This document shows, one piece after another, positions 51,944 through 61,361 of a stretch of 64,000 nt of DNA. The stretch is taken from assembly GCF_026914185.1 (NCBI RefSeq), contig NC_070559.1, positions 3,162,001-3,226,000 of the forward strand, in the 5' to 3' direction. The position numbers and the translations under genes are program-made. This DNA is from Puccinia triticina (taxonomy: Eukaryota; Basidiomycota; Pucciniomycetes; Pucciniales; Pucciniaceae). Position 1 is the stretch's first letter. Each line of letters begins with the position of its first letter. The notes under the pieces are model-generated. The model saw only the letters and a program-made list of their open reading frames with translations, was not told where the DNA came from and did not search any database.

Positions 51944-53504
51944 ATGAGGATTGGCTCTGATTCTTTGATTTGTCTCTATGGACCAGCAGGATTCACAAGG
52001 TTTGTAGATTCTCATGGGGAGGCAAGTTACCAATGTCATTACTGTCATGGCCGTAGAATTAAATCTGTCACACAGCACTTGAACTCAGCTGCACACCTGA
52101 ATGCTGTCAGTCAGAATGTTCTTTTGAGCCAATTACATCTCAGGGAGCTGACAAAAGCAAACACAAGTCCTGTGGCACAGCGGGGGCCTTCAGATATGGA
52201 TTTGGACCATACCTGGCCAGCTCAAGATTCTGTTGATGCTGAACTCCACTTCCCCCAGGTGATCCAGCCTGAGTATGTCATCAGAGATGATGATGATGTA
52301 GGATTTGGCTCAGATTCATCTGGGGGGAATGAGGCCCCATCAGAGTATTCTGATGAATTTCTCTCTTGGGATATGTTTGGAGAATCAATAATTGAACAAC
52401 GTGAAGAGGCCATAAATCTTGCAAAAGCACAAGACACACGTCAAGCAGGTGGTGCACCAAAGGTCAATTGGGATCCATTCAACAGTGAGGAAGTAAGACC
52501 TACTACTTGAGATTGTGTTTCTATCATTTGACTCATGATATTTCTGCATCTTACTTTCCAGGATTTGATAGCATGCCTCATTATGGGATATTTGCACACT
52601 CTTATGTCACGTGTAACATACCTCCAACTTAGGATTATCCTAAAAATGAAGAAATTAGCTCTGCCATATTGGGATGCTGTACGTAATTCAAGAGTAAGAA
52701 TAAGAAAGCTCCTGAACTTTGTCAATAAGGAACTCATCAGTGTGTGGGATAATAAGATATTCCACATTAGTGTCAAAGGAATCTTGTCTAATGTAGTTAA
52801 TTCTTTGACTGTAGAAGCAATAGGGGGGTTCACAATTGAATTTTATAAAACTTTGGAGGCCAATTTAAGGCGTTTATGAACCTAATTTTCCAATTTTGGC
52901 AAGATGTCCAGAAAAAGGTGTGACTGATCAATCAGTGCAATTTATCAACTTTTTAAAAATATGTTCATAAACAGGTTAAAATGGGTCCTAAAGTTTTACA
53001 AATTTCAATTGTGAACCCCCCTAATGAGTATTGAGCTGATTTCATTTTCTTCCTTTTCATAGGAATTGCTTAATCCATATGTGAATGGGCATCTTGAATT
53101 TTATCCCCATGACCCATGTGGCGATCCAATTGACAGCATTTTTCAAAGCTTCAAATGGAGAGAAGATCTACCACGTGACATCCAGGTGCAAATGGTGAAA
53201 ATTGAATCAAAGCATTTTTACATATATGAACCCACACAGCTGAAATCAGGTGAAGTGGTGATTCCCACCTTTTTTTACAAGGCCAAGGGGAAGTTGTATG
53301 CAAAATGCTATTCACCAGAATTTATGCCACATGAAACTGGAGATGCATTTGATATCATTATACCGGCGGATATTAAATTCACTGAAACCCACCACCAGCG
53401 GGTTGTTGATATCAATAATTTTGACAAGGTTTATTCAGAAATCTCAGAAATTCCCATGGGAGATGGCACATACATTACAATCAAAATTGGTGATAATCTT
53501 TATG
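51944..53504 (+). pseudogene. Plavaka-like transposase gene, 5' part only
   Basis: Exons 51944-52492, 52562-52792 and 53063-53504 join in frame (donors GTAAGA, GTAGTT, GTGAGT). The start carries a C2H2-like finger (YQCHYCHGRRIKSVTQHLNS, then AAH). The second and third exons have LIACLIMGYLHTLMSRVTY and the block LNPYVNGHLEFYPHDPCGDP followed by WREDLPRD and FFYKAKGKLYAKCY, which I match to the N-terminal half of basidiomycete Plavaka-type transposases. The catalytic domain would follow the donor at 53505, but that sequence is replaced by palindromic arrays and a Gypsy LTR. The exact start is uncertain. No stop interrupts the three exons. Confidence 0.6.
52823..53021. mobile_element. 199-bp mariner-type MITE, copy 2, in an intron
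   Basis: Ends GGGGGGTTCACAATTGAA and TTCAATTGTGAACCCCCC are perfect inverses, with TA on both sides (52821-52822, 53022-53023). TIR symmetry continues through TTTTATAAAACTTT/AAAGTTTTACAAA. It lies between the donor at 52793 and acceptor at 53062, so splicing could remove it. Confidence 0.85.
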
Positions 53505-53534
53505 GTGAGTGCATCATTCATTATAGGGTCAGCC

Positions 53535-53830
53535 TAAATGCACTCCATAAATTTACTTCATGCACTCCAAAAGTGAGTTGATGGAGCATGCACTCCAAGA
53601 AAGTTGGAGTGTGGGCCCCAGCAAGCCAAAAAAATTGGAGTAAGCCACCATGCACTCCATTTGCTACCAAATTTAATGAGTGTCCCAATAGTTCACTCCA
53701 TACAATTGGAGTGCATGGACCCAGTACTCCCTTCCTGATATTTTTCTCCCTGAAAAAGGAGTGCCCCCTGCACACTCCAGCATCAAGTGGAGTACTCAAT
53801 GAACAACCATCCATTGGAGCACACCCCTCC
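53535..53830. repeat. CACTCCA...TTGGAGTG palindromic array
   Basis: GCACTCCAAGAAAGTTGGAGTG, GCACTCCATTTGC, CACTCCATACAATTGGAGTG and CACTCCAGCATCAAGTGGAG recur across 300 bases. It is a further palindrome family, adjoining the GACCGG array at 53880. Confidence 0.6.
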
Positions 53831-53879
53831 GCTTGACCAGTCATCTTGTCATGTCCCCAGTCTATGGTTAGTCTCGGAG

Positions 53880-54205
53880 TGGGATGTGCACTCCTAGAGT
53901 GACCATACTGCTCAATGGCTGGCCATCAACAGACACATTCCACTCGCTGGACGGTCATCGGGCAGAGCACACTTGATGACCGGTCATTGATCAGTGGGAT
54001 GTGTACCCCAATGACCAGTCATTGAGCGCAGTACACACCTTGTTTGCTGACCGGCCATTGAGTGTGATGTTCACACTTGATGGCCGTTCATTGAGCAAGA
54101 TGTGTATTCCGCTTGATTGCCGGTCATTGAGCCAAGAACACACCTCGCTTGATGATCGCCAATTGAGTGCACATCACACTTGCCGGTCATCAAGCGGGGT
54201 GTGCT
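53880..54205. repeat. GACCGGTCATTGA array, second location
   Basis: Units TGATGACCGGTCATTGA, TTGATTGCCGGTCATTGAG and TGACCGGCCATTGAGTG with linkers GTGTGTTC and ACACACCTCGCTTG. It shares the core with 47870-49030 but has outer stems AAGCG/CGCTT and GTGTGC. It ends at the Gypsy-2 LTR. Confidence 0.65.
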
Positions 54206-54209
54206 CCGC

Positions 54210-55172
54210 TGTGGAACTACTCAAAGGGGAGAATAGAGCTTGGAAGGGAAATGGATAGCAACACTAGTACTAATGTAAGCTAAGCAAGGGTGCTGAAGAG
54301 GCTGCCTTCCTGACTAATGCTGAGGGGATGAGAGTAACACTAAGAAAAAGAAGAAAAGGTGTGGCTGATTTTTGCTTGATCTTAGGAGCTAGTACTATGA
54401 GCTTAACTACTGACTACTGAGGGTAAGAGAGTTGGAGTAATGGTTGAAAGGGGGGGAAAGCAATGGGCAATGGTTCAATGGCAATGGGTTGATGAGAATG
54501 GGCACTTATAATTTCTGTATCTAAAATTATATATAAATTCTGCATGAGGTACAAGTGAGGGGGGAAAGACAGTTCTTATATGAAGGAAGGATGAGCACAG
54601 ACAATGAGGAGTTCTGGCTATGAGAATGAAGGTTGTACAAATGAGGAAAAGTGATGTGAACATAGTAACAGTATGTAATGATGAGCAATGCTGAAAGGGG
54701 AATGCTGGTTATGGGAATAAAAGAATGTACTAATGGGGAAGAGTGATGAGAACATAGTAACTACTTGTAATGATGAGCACTACTGAAAGAGGTAAGCACA
54801 GATCCAATGATGTAAGGTGTACAATAGGCATAGTACATAATAAGAAATGTATGTAAAGAGTTTAGTATGTGAGAATAAATATGTAAAAGGAATTTACTGT
54901 AATGATTCAAGTAGGTTACTAATGAAATGAGTATTGTAACTAATGAAGAATGTAGGTTGTCTGTAAGTCTTATATCCTTTATAACTACTGAACCATTGAA
55001 GATAAGGGGGTACTATGTATGAGTGACTATAGGTGAAATTTGGCGTAGAATCTGAATATGCAATAATAATGAGGTATTTGTGAAGGGTTATGGGGAAATG
55101 GGCAATGTAATGATGAATATATGTAAAGAAAAGCAATAAAATACTACTTATGGTTTGGAATGGAGCACCACA
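54210..55172 (-). repeat. Gypsy-2 3' LTR
   Basis: 963 bases with TG...CA ends. It contains a locally duplicated stretch: GGTTGTACAAATGAGGAAAAGTGATG (near 54630) and a related AAAAGAATGTACTAATGGGG (near 54720) with matching downstream sequence. Confidence 0.85.
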
Positions 55173-55189
55173 TCCTCCCCCAACTTATT

Positions 55190-55515
55190 TTCTGTCCCCA
55201 GGCAATGCACCAAAGATAAGAGTGATCCAGAAAGAGTTGAAGAATGTTGAGTCCAAGAGTCCAAAGTCCAAAGTCCAGTGTTATTCCTCCAAAGGGTGAA
55301 ATCCAAAGTCCTGAGTAGCAGTCCAAATCCAGAGTCCAGTGTCCAAAGCCAAATAGAATCCAAGTATAATCCAAGTCCAGTATATCTGAGTCCAAGGTAT
55401 CCAAGTCCAATCCAAAGTCCAATAGTCCTATGTATCCAGAGTATCCATAGTCCAGTATCCAATCCAAAGAGTCCAGTATCCAAAAGAAGGTCCAATTATC
55501 AATGAGGGGTGAATG
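55190..55515. repeat. AGTCCA-rich satellite-like stretch
   Basis: GTCCAAAGTCC, AGTCCAGT and ATCCAAGTCC motifs recur about 30 times. On the minus strand the frame reads as Leu/Asp/Trp-rich (TLDSG, GLW). It is simple-sequence expansion in the non-coding 3' part of the Gypsy element. Confidence 0.6.
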
Positions 55516-55795
55516 TTTAAGAAGATCTAACTCTGCTGAAGGCAATATCCTTGAGACAGACACATATTAGACTAATTTCCACTCTGAAGAATACAAAAAT
55601 TTTCCAGCCTAACTGAGGCTAAGGAAGAGCAATGCAATGATGATGATGATTGATGGGATTGATAATTGTAGTTTCTGAAGGTTTGTGAATGATTTGAGCT
55701 TGAATAACTGAGTTTCTGAGTGTCTGAATATATAATGTAGAGTCCTTTGAAGAGAATTTGAAGTCCAGGGAGGTTGATAAGCTGTCCAAGGAATG

Positions 55796-56164
55796 TTATT
55801 GATCCAATTGGGTGGTTTCTGAAATTGTCCCAGCAGTAGCTAGAAGTTCAACTAAACTCTTAACAGACCTAGATAAATCAAAAGGGATGAATGAATTATC
55901 TAAAAGCCATACGCCAGTACTGCTAGTTTTCCTAATTAATCCTCTATGTGCATCATAAGTAATTAGCTGGCACCTCCTGATGGTGTGACCATTCTGAAAG
56001 CAATATAAACATCTATACTTCCTGTGTTGAGAGGGGGTTGGATAAGGCTGAATCCCAGGAATGGAATCCGTGGTGGAAGTAACCATAATGGTGGAGAAGA
56101 AAGATTTCGAATATGAATGATTGATTGTGATGATAATGATGATGATGCCGGAATTCCCCCCCAA
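55796..56164 (-). CDS. Extra CCHC zinc-knuckle ORF downstream of pol (122 aa)
   Basis: It is on the element's sense strand. A methionine near 56088 (MVTSTTDSIPG) may be the real start, as the first 26 codons are Ile/Ser-rich low complexity. The centre has YRCLYCFQNGHTIRRCQL, a C-x2-C-x4-H-x4-C knuckle as in Gag proteins, followed by a 60-residue hydrophobic/acidic region. Gag of this element already has its own different knuckle, so this is either a second nucleic-acid-binding protein or a captured Gag fragment. Confidence 0.5.
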   Translation of the reverse strand: MGGNSGIIIIIITINHSYSKSFFSTIMVTSTTDSIPGIQPYPTPSQHRKYRCLYCFQNGHTIRRCQLITYDAHRGLIRKTSSTGVWLLDNSFIPFDLSRSVKSLVELLATAGTISETTQLDQ

Positions 56165-57213
56165 TGACTGGATGAATGCTCCCGGAAAGATGATCCATTA
56201 TTTCTCTTCATTTTGTCCAGACGGGGAATGGAACATGTGTCCCTGCGCGTGTAATGTCAAAAGAGGGGTCCTGTTATCTGAGCGGGGGCTCCATACGGAA
56301 AGCGCGCGTGCGGAACGCCAACAAAAAGGAAAGAAATGGTCGACCTGTATCTTCGGAACGGCTCGATGAAAATCCTCGAAACCCAGTCCATTCGAAAGAG
56401 CCGATTCTGCAGATTAAAATGGTATATACTGATTATTTTTAAGGGTTGATTATCGGTTGTGTAGGGCCGATTAAAGATCCAAGCGAAATCCGCGGGCGCG
56501 CGTAGTAGTAACACCGCGTAAATGTAAGGTAATATGTTTTCGGGGATAACTTGGGTTTTCGTCGATGAAAAGTTCTGATTTAAGGCTCATTAGAAAGGCA
56601 AGAAGGAGGAGATGAATGGACAACCGAGCAATATTAAAGATTAATTCGGCCGATGGGCCGCCGTGGACGCTGAATGAAAGCCGTAAATGAGGCCGCGTAA
56701 ATCCTAACAAAGCTTCGAGCACTTATAATTCCAAAACCGCTCGATAGAATCGGCTAAAACCAAGTTCAAACAAAAGCCAAGATCGGAAAGATGAAACTAA
56801 AAAGGTGTAATATGTATTTTGAGGCCAGCCGAATCGTTATTGAAACGCTCCAAAGTTTCATTACGGTTTCCGCGGTTTCCACCGCAAAGAAGTTGAAATC
56901 CAAGGGATACATAACGAAATAAACCAAAGGTACCGCCGAGGGACTGCCCAAATGGACTCCTGCGTCTGAAGAGGGTGTTTAGATGAAATGATCGCGGTAT
57001 TTACGCGCCAGGAGATATTGGAAAAGGGTAGATTAAACTGGGTCAAACACCAGAGTCAAAAAAATTAAGAAAATGAAAGAGAATCCGCGCCAAACGATTC
57101 TGAGCGGTGAAGGCGTCCAAAGTGACGTCATAATATGAATAAGAAGCGGTATCTATAAGGCCCCAGGTCGTCGGCCAACGGAACAATCCCATTATCGCGC
57201 TACAATATCCGTA

Positions 57214-57902
57214 ATGTTTGCCTCCAGCGCCACTTCCACGCCCTCATTGCTGAAAGATATCATTGAAAACTCGATAGATTATTCGTCCAATACGTCCATA
57301 TCATCTTCGCAGCTTGATGAAGCGGCCGTCATTAGACCTTCCTACAAAATCCCCTTTTCTATTCGCAGAGCGCACTCGTTCATCGACAACATTCACGCGT
57401 ACAACGCCGGTATGAGAGATTCTTTTAAACCCGAAGAAGTCGATGCCTTGCGCCGCTATATCCAACAAGGACTCCTTGCCTTTGCTCGTGAGGACCTCGA
57501 CGACCTGGTTACCGCACGAAACGCCCGTCTTAAGTTGTATAGCCGGTTCCACGACGCTTTTGCACATGTATGTTGACTGGATTCTGTATGTATATGATGA
57601 AATTTTTAAAAGAGAGAGTTGATTATAATACTAATATTTCTACCCCCTGTTTCTATTTTGATTTTTAGATGGATACTCATTCCATAATAGATGCCATGAT
57701 AGAGGAAACTGAGGAGAGGAATGCCCGGGAATTATTAAGGATGAGGGACCAAGTGGAAGAGGAGGAAGATGGTTGGAGAGTAGAAGCAGAAATGGAGAGG
57801 ATAAGAGCTGAGGGTAAGTTCTAATATATTCTATTTTTATTCTTTATTGAGGACTTTTACTAATGTTATGCTTTTAATTTTCTTTTTATGTCTTTTGATT
57901 TC

Positions 57903-57936
<34 letters not shown>

Positions 57937-58012
57937 TAAGGAGAAGGGAAAAGAGAAGGAGATGGAGAAAAGTGAAATGGAAGAGGGTGATTTAGTGATA
58001 AAAGAAGAAGAG
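57214..58012 (+). CDS. Antisense spliced gene inside the Gypsy-2 3' region, 3' end undefined
   Basis: Exons 57214-57567, 57669-57813 and 57936-58012 join in phases 0 and 1 with good GT/AG signals; a poly-T tract of about 28 precedes the last acceptor. The first exon encodes a Ser-rich start, then SYKIPFSIRRAHSFIDNIHA and helical segments (DALRRYIQQGLLAFAREDLD). The next two are strongly charged and coiled-coil-like (EETEERNARELLRMRDQVEE, then KEKGKEKEMEKSEMEEGD). The donor GTGAGC at 58013 shows another exon should follow towards pol. A TATA-like element (TATCTATAAGG) lies near 57150. No family recognised. Its strand is opposite to gag-pol. Confidence 0.5.
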
Positions 58013-58190
58013 GTGAGCTTTTGATTTATAATTAGTTATTTTATTTGAGAGTGTTTGAAAATGATTTTTATTGATTTTATTTCTGATTTGTTTATAGATT
58101 TGATTTTATTTTGTTTTTATGTTATTGTGTAAGAAGATGAGAAAGAGAAAAGAGAAGAGAAATGAATTGATTATTCCTTATTTATTGTTT

Positions 58191-61100
58191 TCACCTGGAG
58201 TGGTATTCCTTGACATGAGTTGCAGCAAACCTTCTGGCCAATTCTGTGCCATCCAATTCTTCCAAGATGTAAGATCCTCCTGGGTTTTGAGCTTTGATCC
58301 TGTAAGGGCCATTCCATTTATTTTCAAAGAGCTTGCCAAACTGAGAGTCCAAAGATTTATTATACACTACTACTAATTGACCTTTCTTTAGTGGCTGCCT
58401 TGATGTTTTCTTCTTGTTCCAATAATCCACAGAGTTTTTCCTGGAATCCATAAGCTGCTGGTGTGCTTGCTGCAAGATGTTATCCCTGTTTTCAAGCTGC
58501 TGAGTCCTAGCCAATAAAAGATCCTGAGTTGATTCTACCTTTGACCAATCCACTCCAAAGAAGGTTTCCAATTCTAAATCAATGGGTAAGATGGGGGGCT
58601 GTCCAAGAACTAGCTCATAAGGTGAGTAACCAGTTGATCTCTGGGTGGAAATTCTGTCTGCAAATAAAACTAAAGGTAAATAATTCCTCCACTTCTTGCC
58701 TTCTTTTCCACAGAGCTTGACCAAGGTATCCTTAATTGCCTGATGTCCTCTTTCTACCATACCATTTGCTTCAGGATAATAAGGGGTGGTGACTTTGATT
58801 TTGATTCCAGATTCCAGAAGGGATTTTTGAAATTGTTGTCCAAATTCAGAGCCTCCATCCACTGTGACTGACCAAGGGGCTCCATATCTGTAGATCCAGT
58901 TGTCCAAGAACCACTGAGAGATTTTCTTTGCCTGAATCTTTTCTAGTCCAACTGCCTCTACCCATCCAGAAAGGTCATCTCTTGCAATTACCAGGTACTT
59001 CCATTTGCCAGCTTTGATGTGAACTGTATCCAAACTGACTCTTCCAAAGATGGTTGCTGCTCCTGTAGGTTTCTTGGGTTCCATTGGCAATTTTGAACTC
59101 CTCTTCTGGCAAGCTTCACAAGACTGGATCCACTTGGTAACACCTCTCTTGAGACCTGGCCACCAAAATCTGAGTTTAATTCTTCTGTAGGTTTCAGCAA
59201 TACCTCTGTGGCCTAAGGATTCATGAAGGGAATTGAGGATGGATTTCTGAGCTGAAGGAGAGGTGACTACTATCTGGGAGAATGGTTTGTTGATCCTGTG
59301 CAAGACTTCATTGGAAAGGAAGAAGTTGGCTGATTTGTGCAAAATTTGCTTGAATTCCAGGCCGCTGCATCCTGGAGGTTTGTTCATGGTTGAAAGGTAT
59401 TCCTGGAGATGCTTCCAAATTCCTTGCTGCAAGTTACTTACCCCCTCCCCCAACTTAGCTGATGTCCCCAGAAGCAGGCCAAAAGAAGAATGTTTAGTTC
59501 CAAATCCAGGGTGAGGTTTGATCCAGGTTTCATCTTCATCAAAGCTAGGACAATCATCTTCATCAGAATCAGGGGGTCTTCTTGAAAGTCCATCAGGTAA
59601 GGTGAAAGTTTTTCCAGGAGTGTGAACAAGGTCATAGGAGAATAACTGAATAAATCCAATCCATCTGTTCATAGGGGCATTGGGAAGTGAAGGGTTGTTG
59701 ATCATTCCAATAAGGCACTGGGCATCCACTCTGAGTTGAAAATGTTGGCCCCACAGTTTGGTTTGAAGTTTCTTGAGGATCTTGGCAACACCACAGAGTT
59801 CTAATTTGGATTGTGAGTACTTTGATTCCCTGGGTGAAAAGACTACTGACTCATATAACACAGGCCTATCCAATCCATCAGAATCCTGTTGAGTAAGAAC
59901 AGCACCTGCAGCAATAACACTGGAGTCCACTGAGAGTTTGATTAAGCCAGCATCAGGTCCATAGTCCAATTTCTTTAGGGTGATATCAGTTCCAACAATC
60001 CTTTTAAGGTCCTCAAAGGCATCCTGGCAATCTTCAGTCCAATCCCAAGAGGAGTCCTTCCTGGTGAGTCTTCTGAGTGGAGCAGTGAGGGTTGAGTAAT
60101 TTTCAATGAACATTCTAACATATACACAGATACCTAGGAATCCTCTGACATCTGAAGGAGTGGTGGGAGTTGGCCAGGTTTCAATTTTGTTGAGCTTCTT
60201 GATGGATATCCTTCTGCCTTCCTTACAAACCACATGGCCAACCAGATCCAGAGCAGGTACACAGCAAGCAAATTTCTTCCCAGAGATGGTGAGTCCAGCT
60301 TCTTCAATCCTGAAAAGAATCCTTTCCAGAGTAATGGCATATTCATAGATAAATCTTCTGATCTGGGGGTTGTCCTTTAGAGTTTCTTCATTGTAGTCAG
60401 AGGTTGGTCCTTTTATACCTCCATCATCCACAAAGATTCCCATATGTTGAGGTAATTCATCCTGGAGTATCCACATCATTTGGGCCTGGTAAACTGCAAC
60501 TGAATTGGTGGCTCCTTGGGGTAATCTGGTAAGTTGAAATCTTCCAAGGGGTGTTTCAAAGGTGGTCAAAGGTCTGGATTCTGGAGCTAATTCTCTTTCA
60601 TCATATCCTCCCATAATATCACCTAGTCCATAGCAAGCCCTTCCAGTAAATGATTCAATGAGTTCCTCTGTCTTTGGTGGTAGTCCAGCGTCCTTAATGG
60701 TGACTTTGTTGAGTTTCTGAAGGTCATGTACAATTCTGAGCTTACCATCCTGCTTCTTTACACAAAATATAGGGCTGGAATAACTGGAAAAAGATTGTTC
60801 ATAGAGGCCAGTGCTGAGTCTTTCCCTTACCAATTCTATGACCTGGTCCTTGATGGGTGCAGGAATTGGAATTGGTTTCTGTTGCCAAGGTTCATGGGAA
60901 ATGACTGGAATAATATAAGGCTGTCCATAGGTGTGTTTAAGAAGGCCTCTTTCTGTTTCCACAAAAGCCAAAGCACCTTGTCTAATCACAATTACCCATA
61001 CCAGCAGGAGATATTCTTGAGGAGAGAGCCATCCAGGAGGTCCAAAGTTGATGAGGTCCAGCCTTTCTTGAGTAATCTTAGAGGTAGGAGTGAATGGTGG

Positions 61101-61361
61101 AGGAAATGGGTTCAAAGGAGTGAGGTAAGGATCTCTGGAGAGTGGTGGCCTTGATAATGGGGGATTGAGAGATAATGGCATTGGTTGGTTTACTGGTTTT
61201 ATTTTTTTTAGAGTTGATTTATATTTTGCTGAATGAGTGTCTACAGTTTGTTGCTTTTGGTTGTTTTCCAGGGTTGCAGTTGTAAGGGAAGGGAACTGAA
61301 AACCTGGTCTCAATCTAAAAAATTTACCAGTCCAGAATTGGAAGGTATGCTGGTTTCCCAC
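58191..61361 (-). CDS. Gypsy-2 Pol: RT, RNase H, integrase (1056 codons, -1 frame)
   Basis: RT lies at about residues 190-370, with KQDGKLRIVHDLQKLNKVT, the first Asp in YGLGDIMGGYDE, LPQGATNS and the FVDD box near 308. RNase H follows with Asp (SVDSSVIAAGAVL, near 476), Glu (SKLELCG) and Asp (LRVDAQ). Integrase has the HHCC finger (HESLGHRG...SCEACQK, near 715-750) and a complete triad: Asp in SLDTVHIKAG, Asp in TVDGGSEFG, Glu in NGMVERGHQ. All catalytic residues I can check are present. The frame begins 52 bases before the Gag stop, so it is probably reached by frameshifting and not by its own ATG. Confidence 0.92.
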   Translation of the reverse strand: MGNQHTFQFWTGKFFRLRPGFQFPSLTTATLENNQKQQTVDTHSAKYKSTLKKIKPVNQPMPLSLNPPLSRPPLSRDPYLTPLNPFPPPFTPTSKITQERLDLINFGPPGWLSPQEYLLLVWVIVIRQGALAFVETERGLLKHTYGQPYIIPVISHEPWQQKPIPIPAPIKDQVIELVRERLSTGLYEQSFSSYSSPIFCVKKQDGKLRIVHDLQKLNKVTIKDAGLPPKTEELIESFTGRACYGLGDIMGGYDERELAPESRPLTTFETPLGRFQLTRLPQGATNSVAVYQAQMMWILQDELPQHMGIFVDDGGIKGPTSDYNEETLKDNPQIRRFIYEYAITLERILFRIEEAGLTISGKKFACCVPALDLVGHVVCKEGRRISIKKLNKIETWPTPTTPSDVRGFLGICVYVRMFIENYSTLTAPLRRLTRKDSSWDWTEDCQDAFEDLKRIVGTDITLKKLDYGPDAGLIKLSVDSSVIAAGAVLTQQDSDGLDRPVLYESVVFSPRESKYSQSKLELCGVAKILKKLQTKLWGQHFQLRVDAQCLIGMINNPSLPNAPMNRWIGFIQLFSYDLVHTPGKTFTLPDGLSRRPPDSDEDDCPSFDEDETWIKPHPGFGTKHSSFGLLLGTSAKLGEGVSNLQQGIWKHLQEYLSTMNKPPGCSGLEFKQILHKSANFFLSNEVLHRINKPFSQIVVTSPSAQKSILNSLHESLGHRGIAETYRRIKLRFWWPGLKRGVTKWIQSCEACQKRSSKLPMEPKKPTGAATIFGRVSLDTVHIKAGKWKYLVIARDDLSGWVEAVGLEKIQAKKISQWFLDNWIYRYGAPWSVTVDGGSEFGQQFQKSLLESGIKIKVTTPYYPEANGMVERGHQAIKDTLVKLCGKEGKKWRNYLPLVLFADRISTQRSTGYSPYELVLGQPPILPIDLELETFFGVDWSKVESTQDLLLARTQQLENRDNILQQAHQQLMDSRKNSVDYWNKKKTSRQPLKKGQLVVVYNKSLDSQFGKLFENKWNGPYRIKAQNPGGSYILEELDGTELARRFAATHVKEYHSR

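Noticed and set aside
55144..55563. 139-codon Leu/Asp/Trp-rich frame
   Set aside because: It is a translation of the AGTCCA simple-sequence stretch and changes meaning with each unit.
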